Shown here piece by piece: positions 4,803 through 7,312 of a stretch of DNA of 7,312 nt. Position 1 is the stretch's first letter. Each line of letters begins with the position of its first letter. The position numbers and the translations under genes are program-made. This stretch comes from an uncultured Bacteroidales bacterium (GTDB taxonomy: Bacteria; Bacteroidota; Bacteroidia; Bacteroidales; Lentimicrobiaceae), in NCBI GenBank assembly GCA_937864935.1, contig CALMDN010000371.1, positions 1-7,312 of the forward strand, written 5' to 3'. The notes below the pieces were generated by a model. That model saw only the letters and a program-made list of their open reading frames with translations, did not search any database and was not told the origin of the DNA.

Positions 4803-7312
4803 TTAAGCCTGGGTCTCTTCACTGTTGCGCACAAGTGTCAGATAACCCACTGATGGTAAAGTATGCAGTTCCTCGAGCAGATGATAGTTGCGCGGGTCTT
4901 CAAAAAGTTTTGACACCTTGCTCTGCGGATCGTTCAGGTCGCCGAATACAATGGCCTGTGCAGGACATGCCTGACCGCAGGCAGGAACAATTTCACCATC
5001 TCCCAGCGGCCTGTCCTCGGTCTTGGCAAGCAGTTTCTTCTCCTGAATACGCTGAACGCAGAAGGAACACTTCTCAACCACACCGCGCTCACGCACCGTA
5101 ACATCGGGATTCAGCACCATGCGGCCCAGATCTGAATTCATGTTGTAATCAAACTTATCGTTGGTGGCATATCTGAACCAGTTGAAACGACGTACCTTGT
5201 AAGGGCAGTTGTTGATGCAGTATTTCGTTCCTATGCAACGGTTGTAAGACATCTGGTTCAGGCCTTCGCTGCTGTGGTTGGTTGCCGATACCGGGCAAAC
5301 ATTCTCACAGGGGGCATTGTCGCAATGCTGGCACATCAGCGGCTGGAATACAACTTCCGGATTCTTCTCATCTCCGGTATAGTACCTGTCGATCCGGATC
5401 CAGTGCATCGACCTTGATTTCATCACCTCTTCGCGACCAACTACCGGGGTGTTGTTTTCTGCCTGGCAGGCTACCACACAGGCACTGCACCCAATGCAAC
5501 GGTTGAGGTCAATGGCCATGGCCCAATGGTGACCTTTAAACTCAGTCTCTTTGTATAAGGTAACATGCTTTTTCTCAAATTCAGCATGCAGTTCGTTGCC
5601 TGCATCCGGACTTTCAAGATAACTGCCGAGAACCGTCTCACGTACGATCGGACGCCCTTCCATGCTGCTGTGCATCTGAGTGCTTGCAAGCTGGTAGCTT
5701 CCGTCGGTTTTCTCAACTTTTACCGAAAGGTTGGCCAACGACCGGCTTCCGTTTTCGAAAACGGTAAGCGGGTAAACATTCTTTCCGACTCCTTCGGCAA
5801 CCTTGCCAAAATTCCTGTGGCCGTATCCAAGGGCAACAGAAATGGTGTCTGCGGCCTGTCCCGGCTGGATAAATACCGGAAGTTCAATGTTGTTAACGAG
5901 GATTACATTGCCTGCTTCAACACCGAGAGATGTTGCAGTTTCGGGCGATATGGAGGCAAAGTTGTCCCAGCATACTTTCGACACAGGGTCGGGCAGTTCC
6001 ATCAGCCATGGATTGTTGGTGTGATTTCCGTTGCCCATGGCGATACTCTGATACACCACTGCTTCAATCCCGGTTCCCTTTTTCGCGGAAGAAAGCGAAG
6101 CAACGGCATTGCTGAGGGTAGCTTCATTCATTGAAACAACAACACCGGTGGCTTCCTTTTCGAACACGCCAGCCTGAAGGGTGGTTTTCCAGACAGATTC
6201 AGTGTTGCCGCAGAAATTGGTTAACCAGTAATTTTTCAGGTAAGCATAGTAATCTCCTTCCTTACCCATCCATTTAAGCAGGGAATCCTGCGGCTGACGG
6301 GTATTGTAGATTGGCCTGATGGCCGGCTGGGCTAGGCTGTAAACGCCTTTTTTGGGTTCAGCATCGTCCCACGACTCCAGAAAATGGTTCGCTGGTGCCA
6401 CGTAAACTGTATGTTCGATGGTTTCGTTGATTACCGGACTGAAGGAGAGGCTGAGCTTAGTTTTTTTGAGTCCCGAAACGAAAGCAGCGGGATTGTGGTA
6501 ATCATAGGCAGGGTTGACATTCCACAATAGCACACCTGAAACTGCACCGGCGTTCATCTGGGCTACCAGTTCTTCCATTTCGCTGTCAATGGCCTGCCGG
6601 GTGAGTAGCGGGCGGCTGAAGTCGATGGTGTTGCCATTGCTTTCGAGCAGGTTGTTGATGGCGTTCACAATCACCTGGACACCGGCATGGTTGCTGCCTG
6701 ATACAACAAGGGATTTACCTTTGTTTTCAAGCAGTTTGCCGGCAAGGGTGGCGATGAATTCATTTTCTGCAGCAGCACCGGTGCCCGCCATCCCGCTTTT
6801 CTTGAGCAACTCATTGTAGAGACCCAGCACCAGGGAAGCTTCTTCTGACGGCTTCACAGGAATCCGTTTATCGGCTTTGCTTCCTGTAATGGTCATGCCG
6901 GTTTCAAACTGAACATGATACGACATTTGCTTCTCGCCGCTGGTCAGGCTTCTGGTCTGCACATAGCGGGCAGTATATTCAGCCGGTGAAAGCCAGGTGC
7001 CGAGGAAATCAGCTCCGAAGGAAACAATGACGCCGGCTTTGTTGAAAAGATAATCAGGAACAACCGCCTGTCCGTAACAGTCACGGTTAGCCATAAGGAT
7101 ACCGGAAGCCGAAACCGGATCATAAACCACATGTTTCACCCCAGGATAGGCAGCCTTAAACTCTTCAATAAGATTCCGTGAAGAAGGACTGATGATGGAA
7201 GATGAGAGTATAACGCTTGTACCTCCGGCAGCGCTGATTTCTTTCAGCGATGCGGTAACTTCGGAATCCAGGGCACTCCAGGTGATCTCTTCCCCTTTCT
7301 TCATCGGGTTCT
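4803..7312 (-). CDS. actB: Alternative Complex III subunit ActB, fused molybdopterin-oxidoreductase-like and iron-sulfur protein (partial, 5' end beyond right edge)
   Basis: Peripheral subunit of ACIII that carries electrons from ActC to the heme subunits. The frame is open to the window edge: codons for Asn-Pro precede the Met at 7304, and that Met falls inside the domain (PMKKGEEITWSALDSEV matches the usual P..R..GE.ISWDEAL segment). The true start is therefore upstream, and perhaps 200 N-terminal residues are missing. Counting from that Met, residues 1 to about 530 resemble the catalytic subunit of CISM oxidoreductases, a domain known to lack the molybdenum cofactor in ACIII. Residues about 590-800 form the iron-sulfur domain. 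Its four cysteine groups are 603/606/609/613, 658/661/666/670, 690/696/700 and 746/749/776/780. In the third group Thr693 stands where the second cysteine would be, which predicts one [3Fe-4S] and three [4Fe-4S] clusters, as in characterised ActB. ActB is a fusion in Bacteroidota. The stop codon is 40 bases before actC. Confidence 0.96.
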   Translation of the reverse strand, partial: NPMKKGEEITWSALDSEVTASLKEISAAGGTSVILSSSIISPSSRNLIEEFKAAYPGVKHVVYDPVSASGILMANRDCYGQAVVPDYLFNKAGVIVSFGADFLGTWLSPAEYTARYVQTRSLTSGEKQMSYHVQFETGMTITGSKADKRIPVKPSEEASLVLGLYNELLKKSGMAGTGAAAENEFIATLAGKLLENKGKSLVVSGSNHAGVQVIVNAINNLLESNGNTIDFSRPLLTRQAIDSEMEELVAQMNAGAVSGVLLWNVNPAYDYHNPAAFVSGLKKTKLSLSFSPVINETIEHTVYVAPANHFLESWDDAEPKKGVYSLAQPAIRPIYNTRQPQDSLLKWMGKEGDYYAYLKNYWLTNFCGNTESVWKTTLQAGVFEKEATGVVVSMNEATLSNAVASLSSAKKGTGIEAVVYQSIAMGNGNHTNNPWLMELPDPVSKVCWDNFASISPETATSLGVEAGNVILVNNIELPVFIQPGQAADTISVALGYGHRNFGKVAEGVGKNVYPLTVFENGSRSLANLSVKVEKTDGSYQLASTQMHSSMEGRPIVRETVLGSYLESPDAGNELHAEFEKKHVTLYKETEFKGHHWAMAIDLNRCIGCSACVVACQAENNTPVVGREEVMKSRSMHWIRIDRYYTGDEKNPEVVFQPLMCQHCDNAPCENVCPVSATNHSSEGLNQMSYNRCIGTKYCINNCPYKVRRFNWFRYATNDKFDYNMNSDLGRMVLNPDVTVRERGVVEKCSFCVQRIQEKKLLAKTEDRPLGDGEIVPACGQACPAQAIVFGDLNDPQSKVSKLFEDPRNYHLLEELHTLPSVGYLTLVRNSEETQA

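Noticed and set aside
7302..7304. The ATG at 7304 as the start of actB
   Set aside because: The frame stays open to the window edge with codons that fit the conserved domain, and the Met lies inside a motif normally about 200 residues into the protein.
4803..7312. ActB as a molybdenum-dependent oxidoreductase such as a formate dehydrogenase or polysulfide reductase
   Set aside because: The neighbours actC to actF, the fusion of the two domains in one chain and the motifs in the iron-sulfur part all identify ACIII, whose homologous domain does not hold the molybdenum cofactor.
1..7312. An undescribed defence, mobile or regulatory system
   Set aside because: Every gene is accounted for by the ACIII-oxidase module. 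No repeats, integrase, transposase, toxin-antitoxin pair or unexplained spacer is present.

Overview
The window holds one co-directional block of genes, all on the minus strand, that encodes most of an Alternative Complex III (ACIII, the act operon) and runs straight into genes for a heme-copper oxygen reductase. In transcription order (right to left) it reads: actB (5' end cut by the window edge), actC, actD, actE, actF, a SCO-family copper chaperone, and the first 83 codons of cytochrome c oxidase subunit I (ctaD/coxA), cut by the left edge. The pentaheme actA that normally precedes actB would lie just beyond the right edge and is not seen.

The organism is most likely a member of the Bacteroidota or a close relative with aerobic respiration. 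The grounds are a fused one-polypeptide ActB (molybdopterin-oxidoreductase-like part plus iron-sulfur part), the order actBCDEF followed by cox genes, a lipoprotein ActE, moderate GC content, and A-rich, mostly weak ribosome binding sites. Finer placement is not supported by the sequence.

The genes are tightly packed: actC/actD overlap by 8 bases, actD/actE are 6 apart, actE/actF 9 apart, SCO/ctaD 9 apart. The only larger gaps are 40 bases (actB/actC) and 37 bases (actF/SCO). No stretch over 300 bases lacks a gene, and no RNA gene, mobile element, CRISPR array, repeat or convincing terminator was seen. Functionally, ActC binds and oxidises menaquinol, electrons pass through the iron-sulfur clusters of ActB to c-type hemes (ActA off-window, ActE here), and then to the terminal oxidase whose subunit I begins at the left edge. 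SCO delivers copper for the oxidase CuA centre. This is a known type of system. The points worth a second look are the lack of a subunit II gene (the CuA-bearing subunit) between SCO and ctaD, the SCO topology with a C-terminal membrane anchor and an extra cysteine, and the histidine-rich surroundings of the presumed distal heme ligand in ActE.
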